22,214 nt of DNA from Verrucomicrobiota bacterium (GCA_023428915.1 JAEYWL010000112.1:1-22214), one strand, 5' to 3'. Positions 1-7,922 are shown, counted from the stretch's first letter. Translations and numbers: made by a program. Notes: generated by a model from the sequence alone, not told the origin.

Positions 1-146
1 GCCTGCACTTGCCAATTGAAACGCTAAGCCCCTCGGCCAAGTCACGACTTGGCTCTTCGGGACTTATCCTTTCACTTGTCAAGTTCGGCAATGTTCAAGC
101 GTGATTTAGGGGCGCAACTTGGGTTTAAAACCCAAGTTTCAGGGAT
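1..146. repeat. Palindrome cluster downstream of gmk
   Basis: This stretch carries no convincing gene. It holds three palindromes built on the same ACTTG/CAAGT core. The first is GCCAAGTC/GACTTGGC at 36-43 and 46-53. The second is ACTTG-T-CAAGT at 74-84. The third is AACTTGGGTTT/AAACCCAAGTT at 116-126 and 128-138. The third starts only about 8 bases past the gmk stop, so it could act as the operon's transcript-end hairpin. However, no U-tract follows it on the minus strand, so it is not a classic intrinsic terminator. It may belong to a dispersed intergenic repeat; that is inference. Confidence 0.5.
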
Positions 147-740
147 TTATTTGCGGCGGTGGCTTTCGGCGATTACGATGCTGCGCAGAATTTCGTAAGC
201 GATGAGCAAATTATCATTCACAACGATGTAGTCGTAAAGGCAAGAGGCCTCCAGTTCTTTTTCCGCCCAGGAAAGGCGCTCTTCAATTTTAGCTTGGGGC
301 TCAGTTTTTCTGGCTTCAAGGCGGGTTCTGAGTTCTTGCAAGGACGGAGGCTTTATAAAAATAAAGATGGCATCAATCTTGCCTTGCAGCAATTGGGCCC
401 CTTGCGTGTCTATGACTAAAAAGATGTGCTTGCCCTGATGGCGCATCTCATTCACCCAATCCCGCGAGGTGCCGTAATAATCCCCGTACAACTGCACATA
501 CTCTAAAAACTCTTCTGCAGCAATTTTAGCTTCAAATTCCGCTGCAGAAATGAAATGGTAGCTTTGTCCCGGTATCTCATTGGCACGGGGCGCCCTGGAG
601 GTAAAGGAAACACTAGGAGTGATTTGAGGAAATTCACGCTGCAGCATGTGGATAAGGGTGGTTTTTCCGGTGCCGGCTGGAGCGCTTAAAATAAAAAGCA
701 ATCCAGGCTTGCGCAGTCCTAAAAGAGCTTCACTCGACAT
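147..740 (-). CDS. gmk: Guanylate kinase
   Basis: The product phosphorylates GMP to GDP using ATP, an essential step in guanine nucleotide salvage and synthesis. The 197-residue length is normal for bacterial Gmk. The P-loop is visible near residues 19-28 as SAPAGTGKTT, a variant of the usual GxSGxGKST. The GMP-binding region follows: SFTSRAPR near residues 45-52, YHF, and the Y-GT segment around YYGTS. DTQGA corresponds to the usual D(I/V)(D/Q)GA strand. The ATG overlaps the end of yicC by 11 bases, so the two genes are translationally coupled, and it is the last gene of the minus-strand operon seen here. The yicC-gmk pairing is common in bacteria. The identification is secure. Confidence 0.96.
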   Translation of the reverse strand: MSSEALLGLRKPGLLFILSAPAGTGKTTLIHMLQREFPQITPSVSFTSRAPRANEIPGQSYHFISAAEFEAKIAAEEFLEYVQLYGDYYGTSRDWVNEMRHQGKHIFLVIDTQGAQLLQGKIDAIFIFIKPPSLQELRTRLEARKTEPQAKIEERLSWAEKELEASCLYDYIVVNDNLLIAYEILRSIVIAESHRRK

Positions 741-1614
741 TTTGAATTTGCTCGCGGATTTTTTCTATTTCGCTTTTGGCATTGACGACTAGGTGTGCAA
801 TAGCTGCATCCTGGCATTTTGAGCCGATGGTATTGATTTCCCTGCCAAACTCCTGCAGCAAAAATTCAATCGACTTGCCCTCGGAAGTACTGGGAGAGGC
901 CACCATTTCCTTGACTCGCTTTAGGTGGGCCCTAAACCGCGTTATTTCTTCTGTAATATCTACCCTTTCGGCAAAAATGCTGACTTCTTTTAACAGCCGC
1001 TCATCCTCTTGCAGAAGCCCTGGCTTTAACTCTTCAAGTTTCTCAAATAATTTTTGACGGTATTTTTTGCTGCTTTCAGGAGCTAATTCTTCAATTTTTT
1101 GAATGTATTCCCCTAATCGGTCTAGTCTACGTTCAATATCATGCTGTAAGAGGGCTCCTTCTGCATCCTTCATAGTCAATAATTTTTGAAGGGCCGCCTG
1201 GATAGCCTCAAATAAAGGGCGTTTGTATACGTCCGCATCTTCCTGCTTTTCTTGATAGCTTATCAAATAGGAGTTCGTCAACAACCAGTCCATTTTAAAG
1301 GGCTGTTCCGAGATCCCTAGCTCATTGGCAATTTCACTTAATGCCTTCTTAATTTCTTTTGCTAGAGCCAGATTAGGGGTAGCTGCTATGGGGGAATCGC
1401 GATGGTAGCTGGCAAATACTTTTATATTTAGCTGGCCGCGTGTGATTTCTTTGGCCACAAGCTTGCGAATTTCTAAATCGTATTGATTAAACTCGCCAGG
1501 CATATTCAGGCTGCACTCTAAAAACTTGCGGTTCAGCGATTGCATCTCAACAGTGAACCGCACGGTCTCATTTTCAGCAGAACACTTGGCATAAGCTGTC
1601 ATGCTTCTTAACAT
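730..1614 (-). CDS. yicC: YicC/YloC-family endoribonuclease
   Basis: This is a 294-residue protein of the YicC/YloC family. Members in Escherichia coli and Bacillus subtilis are reported as endoribonucleases acting in RNA turnover. The family signature is present at the N-terminus: MLRSMTAYAK, then SLNRKFLE (usual form S-NxRxLD). The conserved C-terminal DUF1732-like segment is also visible, with DITEEITRFRAHL, GKSIEFLLQEFGREINTIGSK and IEKIREQIQNVE at the extreme end. The charged 150-230 region looks helical and possibly coiled. The start overlaps the rnhB stop in an ATGTTAA junction of 7 bases, and the family-typical N-terminus supports this ATG. Its place between rnhB and gmk is the main difference from the C. 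trachomatis gene order as I recall it. Confidence 0.93.
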   Translation of the reverse strand: MLRSMTAYAKCSAENETVRFTVEMQSLNRKFLECSLNMPGEFNQYDLEIRKLVAKEITRGQLNIKVFASYHRDSPIAATPNLALAKEIKKALSEIANELGISEQPFKMDWLLTNSYLISYQEKQEDADVYKRPLFEAIQAALQKLLTMKDAEGALLQHDIERRLDRLGEYIQKIEELAPESSKKYRQKLFEKLEELKPGLLQEDERLLKEVSIFAERVDITEEITRFRAHLKRVKEMVASPSTSEGKSIEFLLQEFGREINTIGSKCQDAAIAHLVVNAKSEIEKIREQIQNVE

Positions 1615-2288
1615 AAAGCCAACTCCTCGATAATAGCAGTGCCATCTTGCTTGATCGGCGCAAAGGATTTCCTATGCAACTCACAGCAGCCATATTTTTC
1701 AATTGCTTCAAGGTGCAGTTTCGTGCCATATCCCTTATGGCGGTCAAAACCGTATTCAGGCCACTGTTCATGGTGTTTGCGCATAATGCGGTCTCGTGTT
1801 TCTTTGGCTATAATAGAAGCTGCAGCAATTGACTGGGAAAGTCCATCACCTTGCACTATCCTCTCAGCAGGTATGGGGGATTGTTTCAATTGCAAGCCGT
1901 CAACTAACAAAAAATCTGGCTGCGGCACCAGCTGTTCTATGGCCTGCAGCATAGCAAGAATTGTGGCTTGGAAAATATTCACCGTATCGATAACTGCGGC
2001 TTCAATGATTCCAATGCCAAAACGGATTTTTTTATGGGTGGTAATGTGCTCGAATAAGTCGTGCCTCTGCTTGGGAGTCAATTTCTTGCTATCGTCAACA
2101 CCCGGTATCAGCAGATTGTAAGGAAGTATACAGGCAGCGGCAACAACCGGACCAGCCAATGGCCCGCGTCCGGCTTCGTCGATGCCTGCAATAACTTTAA
2201 ACCCTTGCTTTCGCGCCTTTTTTTCATATGTCATAAGATTTTTTAGGCGGCGCAGCTCCTCTTCGTTAGGTAGAGGATGTTTGCTCAC
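1608..2288 (-). CDS. rnhB: Ribonuclease HII
   Basis: The enzyme cleaves RNA in RNA-DNA hybrids, removing misincorporated ribonucleotides and replication primers. The core signature GIDEAGRGPLAGPVVAA begins at residue 35, with the acidic metal ligands D37 and E38. DSKKLTP follows, then LVDGLQL with a further acidic ligand, and the conserved AAASIIAKETRDR, WPEYGFDRHKGYGT and H-AI segments. The 226-residue length is a little above the family norm because of about 30 residues before the core. The ATG at 2288 overlaps the rplS 3' end by 23 bases. A second in-frame ATG (M19, at 2234) would give no overlap and keep the whole catalytic domain, so the start is uncertain by 18 codons. Confidence 0.95.
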   Translation of the reverse strand: MSKHPLPNEEELRRLKNLMTYEKKARKQGFKVIAGIDEAGRGPLAGPVVAAACILPYNLLIPGVDDSKKLTPKQRHDLFEHITTHKKIRFGIGIIEAAVIDTVNIFQATILAMLQAIEQLVPQPDFLLVDGLQLKQSPIPAERIVQGDGLSQSIAAASIIAKETRDRIMRKHHEQWPEYGFDRHKGYGTKLHLEAIEKYGCCELHRKSFAPIKQDGTAIIEELALC

Positions 2289-2730
2289 TGACGGCTTCCT
2301 GAGAAGATGTATTTACTTCAAAGGATTGTGCATCAACAGCGGCTTGTTGGTTATTAGTTTGTTCTTTTCTGCTGCCCTGGTGTATATGGCCTTTAACTTT
2401 AGAAGCTTTGCCAGAAGTACCTCTCAGGTAGTACAGCTTGCCGCGGCGTACACGGCCTCTCTTCATCACTTCAATCTTGGCGATTCTTGGGCTGTGAAGA
2501 AGGAATACGCGCTCCATACCTTCGCCATAAGCATATCTGTGTAGGGAAAACGTCTCGGATAGTCCAGTGCCTTTGCGGGCGATTACTGTTCCGGTAAACA
2601 TCTGAATACGCTCTTTCTCACCTTCAACGATGCGGATATGCACGCGAACAGTGTCACCAACGCGGAATGATTGGAAATCATTCTTCTTTTGGGAGCTCTC
2701 CAGCTTTTCGATAACAGGAGTCCTGCTCAT
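2266..2730 (-). CDS. rplS: 50S ribosomal protein L19
   Basis: This is the large-subunit protein L19, located at the 30S-50S interface. The body carries the family motifs: FRVGDTVRVHIRI-EG-KERIQ-F-GTVIA, TFS-RR-equivalent LSETFSLHRYAYGEGMERVFLLHSP, and then RVRRGKLYYLR-SGKASK. At 154 residues it is about 35-40 residues longer than the usual 115. The extra part is a polar tail after about residue 115, rich in Gln, Ser, Asn and Glu, with no recognisable motif. The start codon overlaps the trmD stop as ATGA, and AGGAGA about 8 bases upstream, inside trmD, serves as ribosome binding site. The tail runs over the start of rnhB. Confidence 0.96.
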   Translation of the reverse strand: MSRTPVIEKLESSQKKNDFQSFRVGDTVRVHIRIVEGEKERIQMFTGTVIARKGTGLSETFSLHRYAYGEGMERVFLLHSPRIAKIEVMKRGRVRRGKLYYLRGTSGKASKVKGHIHQGSRKEQTNNQQAAVDAQSFEVNTSSQEAVSEQTSST

Positions 2731-3842
2731 AATTTGTCTCCTAAATTTCTTGTGTTAACACTCATTATCCAAAGGTAGCCATCAGGGTCAGTAACAGTAA
2801 CGGCTAAAAGCTGTTGCTTTTCATCCAAGACAGTTTCACCAGTAGCGGTGCGGCTAACCCATTGGGCCGCAGATTGCAAGCTTCGCTGGCTGGATAGTTG
2901 AATTTCAAAACTATCTCCCCTGCTTTTGCCATTGCCCCCAGGGAGCAATATAATCTGCTGATCCTCTAATTGCAATACTACGCGATCCTCGGCAGTAGAG
3001 AGACACTCCAAGCCTAAAATATCGCGGTAAAATTTTTTACTTCTCTTGAGATCCTTCACTTTCAAGTTGAACTTGACAATTCTACCTGATTTGCCGGCAT
3101 CTCGCAAGCACCCTTTTCGCTTTTTTTCCTGCTGCCCTTCATTAAGCGGTGCGGATTCTTGCATGGCAAGGTAGCGGACCCATAAATCGGGCCGAAACCT
3201 TTGCGTAATTATAAGGGACTGCTCTAATCTCCAGGCAGCAACTTTTTGATGGTCTCCTGCCAGAAGCACTTCAGGGACAGCTTCACCTTTGTAATGCTCA
3301 GGCCTTGTATAATGCGGGCAATCCAGCAATCCCTTTTCGAAGGAATCCTGCAATGCAGCTTCTGCATGCCCTATTACACCGGGGATAAAGCGGGCCATCG
3401 CATCAACCAGCACAATTGCCGCCAAGCACCCATTAGTAAGCACATAATCGCCAATGCTGAGCTCCTCATCTACTTTCCGATCAAGAACCCGCTGGTCTAT
3501 GCCTTCATAATGCCCGCAAAGCAGGACTAGGTGTTTTTTATCAGCTAACTCCCTGCACTTGGCCGCCGTAAGGGGCGTTCCTTTTGGCGATAGATAGATA
3601 ACATGCGACTCATGCGACTCAACACTGCAGATAGCCTTTTCAACAGGTTCTGCCATCATAACCATGCCAGGCCCGCCGCCAAAGGCGCGATCATCAACTC
3701 GCTGGTGCCGCCCTTCTGAGAAGGTGCGGATATCCGTTAAACGAATATCGATGATCCCTTTTGCCTGCGCCCGCTTAATTATGCTCTGATCAAACGGCCC
3801 TGAAAAGTATTCCGGAAAGAGCGATAAGATGTCGATGCGCAT
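2727..3842 (-). CDS. trmD: TrmD tRNA (guanine-N1-)-methyltransferase with C-terminal VOC-like domain
   Basis: The product methylates G37 in tRNAs using S-adenosylmethionine, which keeps the reading frame. Residues 1 to about 225 form the SPOUT domain, with MRIDILSLFPEYF at the start, FGGGPGM, the knot motifs LLCGHYEGIDQRV and SIGDYVLTNG, and RFIPGVIG. The usual TrmD ends at about 230-250 residues, but this one has 371. A basic linker (about 230-250) leads into a second domain (about 252-362) that reads as a glyoxalase/VOC-like fold: FNLKVKDLKRSKKFYRDILG, then GDSFEIQL and VTVTDPDGYLWIM. Chlamydial TrmD proteins are known to be longer than average, so this is probably a lineage trait. The gene sits between rpsP (23-base gap) and rplS (ATGA overlap). 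Confidence 0.95.
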   Translation of the reverse strand: MRIDILSLFPEYFSGPFDQSIIKRAQAKGIIDIRLTDIRTFSEGRHQRVDDRAFGGGPGMVMMAEPVEKAICSVESHESHVIYLSPKGTPLTAAKCRELADKKHLVLLCGHYEGIDQRVLDRKVDEELSIGDYVLTNGCLAAIVLVDAMARFIPGVIGHAEAALQDSFEKGLLDCPHYTRPEHYKGEAVPEVLLAGDHQKVAAWRLEQSLIITQRFRPDLWVRYLAMQESAPLNEGQQEKKRKGCLRDAGKSGRIVKFNLKVKDLKRSKKFYRDILGLECLSTAEDRVVLQLEDQQIILLPGGNGKSRGDSFEIQLSSQRSLQSAAQWVSRTATGETVLDEKQQLLAVTVTDPDGYLWIMSVNTRNLGDKL

Positions 3843-3865
3843 GGCAGAAGTAATGCTACCCTTGC

Positions 3866-4204
3866 TTAGGCTTTAGCTGCAGCTTTGCGGCGATCTTTTC
3901 TCTTAGCAGTCATCTTTGCTTTGTGCGCCAGCGTTTTTTCATTAAATTGGCGGACAATAGATGGGGCTACTTTGCTCACCAAAGCTTCTGCTTTGTCAGT
4001 TAGCTGTGCACCAACATTCAGCCAGTGGCTAATGCGCTCTGCATTTACTTGGATATTTCTTTCCAATTCTGTTTCAAATGGATTGTACCAGCCCACTGTT
4101 TCGACGTATTTGCCATCTCTTGGCGAACGGACATCAGTTACTACTAAGCGGTAGAAGGGGCGGTTTGAACGTCCTTGCTGACGCAATCTGATTTTTAATG
4201 CCAT
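3866..4204 (-). CDS. rpsP: 30S ribosomal protein S16
   Basis: This small-subunit assembly protein has 112 residues. The N-terminus MALKIRLRQQGRSNRPFYRLVVTD is the family signature, followed by DGK-VE-VGWYNPF and the NAERISHWLNVGAQLTDKA segment. The C-terminus is a basic tail (KAKMTAKRKDRRKAAAKA) as seen in several bacterial S16 proteins. The start overlaps the ffh 3' end by 10 bases, and the ribosome binding site GGAGGAGG (4211-4218) lies within ffh, so synthesis of the two is probably linked. The order ffh-rpsP-trmD-rplS is widely conserved in bacteria. Confidence 0.97.
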   Translation of the reverse strand: MALKIRLRQQGRSNRPFYRLVVTDVRSPRDGKYVETVGWYNPFETELERNIQVNAERISHWLNVGAQLTDKAEALVSKVAPSIVRQFNEKTLAHKAKMTAKRKDRRKAAAKA

Positions 4205-5523
4205 AAGGCTCCTCCTCCCAACATTTTCTGCATTTGTTTCATGTTGGGCATATTTTTAAAAAATTGTTTTGCTTGTTTAAAAGATTTTACTAGGCGGTTG
4301 ACATCATCAAGGGAAGTTCCGCTTCCCATGGCAATCCTTCGACGCCTTCCAGGTATAAGTTCGCATAATTCGGAGCGCTCTTCTTCTGTCATAGATAGGA
4401 TGATGGCTTCGACTTTGAACATTTGCTGATCGTCTATATTCAAGTCCGCCATTTTTGACATGCCCGGCAGCATGCCCAACAGACTTTTGAACGATCCCAT
4501 TTTTTTGACCATTTGAATCTGGTTCAAATAGTCAAGATAAGTGAAACTTGCACTGCGCAGTTTTTTTTCTAATTGCTTGGCCTCATCTTCGCTTATGTGC
4601 TCTTGCGCTTTGCGCACCAGGTTAATCGTATCTCCCATACCAAGGATACGGTCAGCCATAGAAGAGGGGTTAAAAGGCTGCAAGTCATCTAGTTTTTCGC
4701 CAATGCCCTCAAACTTCAGCGGCTTGCCCGTCACTTCGCGAATGGAAATGGCGGCGCCGCCTCTGGTATTGCCATCGAGCATCGTCAAGGTGGAGCCGGT
4801 AATGGCAATTCGCTTGTTAAACTCGGCAGCGGTATTGACCGCATCTTGACCTGTAGCGGCATTGGCAACAAAGATGATTTCAGAAGGATTGGCGATTTGC
4901 TTGATTTTTTCAAGCTGCTGCATGAGCTCATCGTCAATGTGCAGCCGGCCTGCTGTGTCGAGAATTAATAGGTCGTGTTCTTTTCTAGCCAGCTCTACAG
5001 CGGCTTTGGCAGTAGCTACAGGGTCTTGCTGTCCATCCAGCGAAAATACAGGAACTTGAATTTGTGCAGCCAAGGTCTTCAGCTGTTGAATAGCTGCGGG
5101 TCGTTGCAGATCGCAGGCAGCTATCAGGGGCTTGCTGCATTTGCCCTTGCTTTTAAGATATTTTGCCAACTTAGCGCAAAAAGTCGTTTTACCGGAACCC
5201 TGCAAACCGCAAACCATAATGACTGCCGGTTTTTGCGAGAGGTCTAAAACCCCCTCTTCACCGCCCATAAGAACGACGAGCTCATCGTGAACAACTTTAA
5301 TAAATTGCTGGCCGGGGGAAACATTTTTAGTCACTTCCATGCCAAGCGCTTTTTCTTTAATGCGCTTCACCAGCGTTTTGGTAACGCTATAATTGACATC
5401 GGCTTCTAGCAAAGCCAAGCGGACCTCGCTGATCGCTTCGGCAATATTATCTTCTGATAACTTATGCAAACCGCGCAGCTTGGTCACAACACCTTGCAAC
5501 TTGTCTGTCAATGCTCCTAACAT
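4195..5523 (-). CDS. ffh: Signal recognition particle GTPase Ffh
   Basis: This is the SRP54 homologue: it binds signal sequences and 4.5S RNA and delivers ribosomes to FtsY at the membrane. The 442 residues contain the N domain (1 to about 90), the G domain and the Met-rich M domain. G1 is GLQGSGKTT (about 105-113), followed by DTAGRL and the GQD loop. The M domain carries LLGMLPGMSKM and the RRRRIAMGSGTS RNA-binding helix, ending in NMPNMKQMQKMLGGG. Two G-domain signature positions differ from the norm. The guanine-recognition TKxD motif reads TMLD (residues 247-250), and the usual DAMTGQD reads NAATGQD (221-226). AGGA sits about 10 bases before the ATG, and 47 bases separate it from prmC. 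Confidence 0.97.
   Translation of the reverse strand: MLGALTDKLQGVVTKLRGLHKLSEDNIAEAISEVRLALLEADVNYSVTKTLVKRIKEKALGMEVTKNVSPGQQFIKVVHDELVVLMGGEEGVLDLSQKPAVIMVCGLQGSGKTTFCAKLAKYLKSKGKCSKPLIAACDLQRPAAIQQLKTLAAQIQVPVFSLDGQQDPVATAKAAVELARKEHDLLILDTAGRLHIDDELMQQLEKIKQIANPSEIIFVANAATGQDAVNTAAEFNKRIAITGSTLTMLDGNTRGGAAISIREVTGKPLKFEGIGEKLDDLQPFNPSSMADRILGMGDTINLVRKAQEHISEDEAKQLEKKLRSASFTYLDYLNQIQMVKKMGSFKSLLGMLPGMSKMADLNIDDQQMFKVEAIILSMTEEERSELCELIPGRRRRIAMGSGTSLDDVNRLVKSFKQAKQFFKNMPNMKQMQKMLGGGALWH
4207..4218 (-). promoter_or_regulatory. Strong ribosome binding site for rpsP inside ffh
   Basis: On the minus strand GGAGGAGG (4211-4218) lies 6 bases upstream of the rpsP ATG and within the last codons of ffh. 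It confirms the rpsP start and suggests that S16 is translated at a high rate independently of ffh termination. Confidence 0.7.
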
Positions 5524-5570
5524 GTCTGTCCTAAATAAACTAAAATGTGCAAGTAAGGATACTCAAAAAA

Positions 5571-6416
5571 TCATTCATTTTCAAGGGAAAAGAATCGGTC
5601 GTGGCCCGCCCAATCTTTCTCAAGGCGGCAATGCCTCCAGCCTGCTTCTTTAAATATCTCCAGCACTTGCCGTCCTTGTTGGTAGCCGATTTCCATCCAG
5701 GCCTTGCCGCCTGGCGTCAAGCGAGCCTTTAGCTCCACTGCAATTTTGTGGTAAAAAGCCAAGCCATCTTGCTCTGCAACTAGCGCTTTTTTTGGCTCAT
5801 ATCCCTTGACCTCTAACTCTAAAGACTCATACTCCTTTTCAGAAATATAAGGGGGATTGCATACAAAATAGTCGCATTTTCCGGCATAAGCCTCGAATAA
5901 ATTACCCTGCAGTACTGATCCTGCAACCGCGTTGGCCTCCATGTTTTTTTTAGCAACCAGCAAGGCTTCCGGGCATATATCACTCATCACTAACTCTAAC
6001 TCGGGGTGGCATTTTTTTAGCGAAATGCCAATGCACCCCGAGCCGCAGCATAAATCCCAAAGAATTTTACCCTGGCGATTTTCCTGTTTCAGCGTATTGG
6101 CAATTTTATCGACCAGAATTTCAGTTTCCTGACGCGGAATCAAAACTGCAGAATTAAGGGAAAACTGGCAGCTATAAAATTCAGCTGTTCCCTGAATGTA
6201 GGCATATGGCTCCCCTTTGCCTCTCCTGACTAAATAGTTGCGGCACTGTTCTAGTTCAACCTCTGTCACAGGACGATCAAAATGCATATAAAGGTCAATT
6301 CTGGGCAGCTTAAGCCCTAAGCTTAAAGCCTCCTCGGCTTCCCTGCGCACATTTTTAAGCCCCCGCTTTGCCAAATATTCAGCAGATAGCAGCAGCACTT
6401 CTTGAATGGTTTTCAT
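5571..6416 (-). CDS. prmC: Peptide chain release factor N5-glutamine methyltransferase
   Basis: PrmC (HemK) methylates the glutamine of the GGQ motif in release factors RF1 and RF2 using S-adenosylmethionine, which raises termination efficiency. The 281-residue length is typical. The N-terminal helical domain comes first. It is followed by the Rossmann methyltransferase core: the cofactor loop at DLCCGSGCIGISL, and the catalytic NPPY at residues 187-190 in the context FVCNPPYISEKEYESL. GGKAWMEIGYQQG near the end corresponds to the conserved late strand. The start codon shares one base with the prfA stop (TAATG), which couples the enzyme to its own substrate gene. Confidence 0.96.
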   Translation of the reverse strand: MKTIQEVLLLSAEYLAKRGLKNVRREAEEALSLGLKLPRIDLYMHFDRPVTEVELEQCRNYLVRRGKGEPYAYIQGTAEFYSCQFSLNSAVLIPRQETEILVDKIANTLKQENRQGKILWDLCCGSGCIGISLKKCHPELELVMSDICPEALLVAKKNMEANAVAGSVLQGNLFEAYAGKCDYFVCNPPYISEKEYESLELEVKGYEPKKALVAEQDGLAFYHKIAVELKARLTPGGKAWMEIGYQQGRQVLEIFKEAGWRHCRLEKDWAGHDRFFSLENE

Positions 6417-7480
6417 TAGGCAACTAGTTGTTGACGATGGAAATGAGCCACTAAAGCTGTTGTAATCTCTTCGAGATCACCTTCCATCACCTGATCTAAA
6501 TTGTGCTTGGTTAAGTTAATGCGGTGGTCAGTTATGCGGTTTTGCGGAAAATTGTAGGTGCGGATTCTTTCGGAGCGGTCCCCTGATCCGATTTGAGAGG
6601 ACCGGGTACTGGCTAATTCTTCCTGCTGCTTGCGTGTTTCGATTTCAACTAACTTGGCTTTTAGCAAGCGCATCGCTTTTTCTTTATTTTTGTGCTGGCT
6701 GCGCTCTTCCTGGCAATACACCACAACGCCGGTAGGCAAGTGGGTCAAGCGCACCGCACTATCGGTTGTGTTGACGTGCTGGCCGCCCGCACCTGAAGAG
6801 CGGTAGGTGTCGACGCGCAAGTCTTTTTCATCGATATGGATGTCCTCTTCTTCACCAGGCTCAAGCAAAGCGGCGACTGTTACGGCAGAAGTATGGACAC
6901 GCCCCTGAGCTTCAGTGTCAGGCACGCGTTGCACGCGATGGGTGCCTGCTTCGTTTTTCATCAAGCGATAGACATTTTCTCCGGACAATACCATCACATA
7001 TTCTTTATAGCCGCCCATATCGGATGGGGTGCAAGAAAGCAGCTCGTAGCGCCAACCTTTCGAATCGGCATAGAGCTTATACATTCTGACACAGTCAGCT
7101 ACAAAAAGAGCAGCTTCTTCGCCGCCTGTACCGGCGCGAATTTCGATAATGGTGTTGCGATGATCGTTTGGATCCGGCGGCACGAGGAGATTTTCTAATT
7201 TTTTTTCTTGATCGGGCAGACGCTTTTCAAGTTCGGCTATGTCCTGGTGGAGAATTTCTGCAAATTCAGGGTCCTTTTCTTGTTTTAACAGCTCGCGGTT
7301 ATCCTGCAATTGCTTCAGGATCTTTTGCAGTTCTTCCCACTGCGTTCGTACGTCCGATAGATAAGAATGTTCTTGAGTAATGGCGCGATAAGCTTTTTTG
7401 TCTTGGAGGATATCCGGATCGCCGAGCTTCTCTTCTACTTCCGATAAGCGGGCCAAGAGCTGCTGAACTTTTTTGTCCAT
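6416..7480 (-). CDS. prfA: Peptide chain release factor 1
   Basis: RF1 recognises UAA and UAG stop codons and triggers release of the finished chain. The 354-residue length is normal. The codon-recognition P-x-T tripeptide appears as PDT in HRVQRVPDTEAQGRVHTSA, a context specific to RF1. The peptidyl-transferase GGQ motif is at residues 232-234 in SSGAGGQHVNTTDSAVRL, and Q234 is the substrate of the adjacent prmC product. The long N-terminal helical domain and the C-terminal RIRTYNFPQNRITDHR-NLT block complete the fold. Transcription must start close to or inside rpmE2, because only about 25 bases separate the rpmE2 terminator's U-tract from this ATG. GAGAATGG lies just upstream of the start. 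Confidence 0.97.
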   Translation of the reverse strand: MDKKVQQLLARLSEVEEKLGDPDILQDKKAYRAITQEHSYLSDVRTQWEELQKILKQLQDNRELLKQEKDPEFAEILHQDIAELEKRLPDQEKKLENLLVPPDPNDHRNTIIEIRAGTGGEEAALFVADCVRMYKLYADSKGWRYELLSCTPSDMGGYKEYVMVLSGENVYRLMKNEAGTHRVQRVPDTEAQGRVHTSAVTVAALLEPGEEEDIHIDEKDLRVDTYRSSGAGGQHVNTTDSAVRLTHLPTGVVVYCQEERSQHKNKEKAMRLLKAKLVEIETRKQQEELASTRSSQIGSGDRSERIRTYNFPQNRITDHRINLTKHNLDQVMEGDLEEITTALVAHFHRQQLVA

Positions 7481-7504
7481 AAACCATTCTCAATATTTTT
7501 GGAT

Positions 7505-7544
7505 AAAGAAAAAACGCAAAGGCAAGCGAAGTACCTTTGCGTTT
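7505..7544 (-). terminator. Intrinsic terminator of rpmE2
   Basis: A perfect 11-bp stem (AAACGCAAAGG at 7512-7522 against CCTTTGCGTTT at 7534-7544) encloses an 11-base loop. On the minus strand it is followed by six T residues, one C and three more T residues. It lies 22 bases past the rpmE2 stop, as expected for a rho-independent terminator, and separates rpmE2 from the prfA operon. Confidence 0.88.
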
Positions 7545-7565
7545 GCAATATATTTCGAGGAAAAA

Positions 7566-7877
7566 CTAGCGGCTAGTTTTTTTGCCTTTTGCTGCAGGCG
7601 CCGCTTTTTTAGCTTCTTCCGGCTTCTTTTTTGCAGCAGCTGCACTGTAGCGTTTATTGAACTTATCTACACGGCCTTCAGCGTCTACGAGCTGCTTACC
7701 ACCAGTAAATAGCGGATGGGAATAAGAGGAAATAGAAAGGCGGTATACTGGATATTCAACGCCTTCAAATACTTCTCTTTCTTCCGGATTTACGCTAGAA
7801 CCGCAAACGAAACGATGACCTGTAGAAGAGTCGACAAATAACACTTTTTGGTATTTAGGATGGGTATCTTTCTTCAT
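7566..7877 (-). CDS. rpmE2: 50S ribosomal protein L31 type B
   Basis: This is the large-subunit protein L31 in the zinc-free form: the usual paired CxxC cysteines are absent. The N-terminus MKKDTHPKYQKVLFVDSSTG and the later GVEYPVYRLSISSYSHPLFTG segment are the type B signature, followed by DAEGRVDKFNKRY. At 103 residues it is longer than the typical 80-90 because of an Ala/Lys-rich C-terminal tail (AAAAKKKPEEAKKAAPAAKGKK) of a kind often seen in chlamydial ribosomal proteins. GGGAGA about 9 bases upstream of the ATG is a good ribosome binding site. It appears monocistronic, with its own upstream region and a terminator directly after it. Confidence 0.96.
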   Translation of the reverse strand: MKKDTHPKYQKVLFVDSSTGHRFVCGSSVNPEEREVFEGVEYPVYRLSISSYSHPLFTGGKQLVDAEGRVDKFNKRYSAAAAKKKPEEAKKAAPAAKGKKTSR

Positions 7878-7922
7878 TGATTTTCTCTCCCGAAGGTGTA
7901 AAATTCTATTATTTTTCCCAAG

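Noticed and set aside
1639..2121. 160-codon plus-strand frame opposite rnhB
   Set aside because: It lies opposite the conserved RNase HII catalytic region, and its protein is Ser/Cys/Met-rich with no motif.
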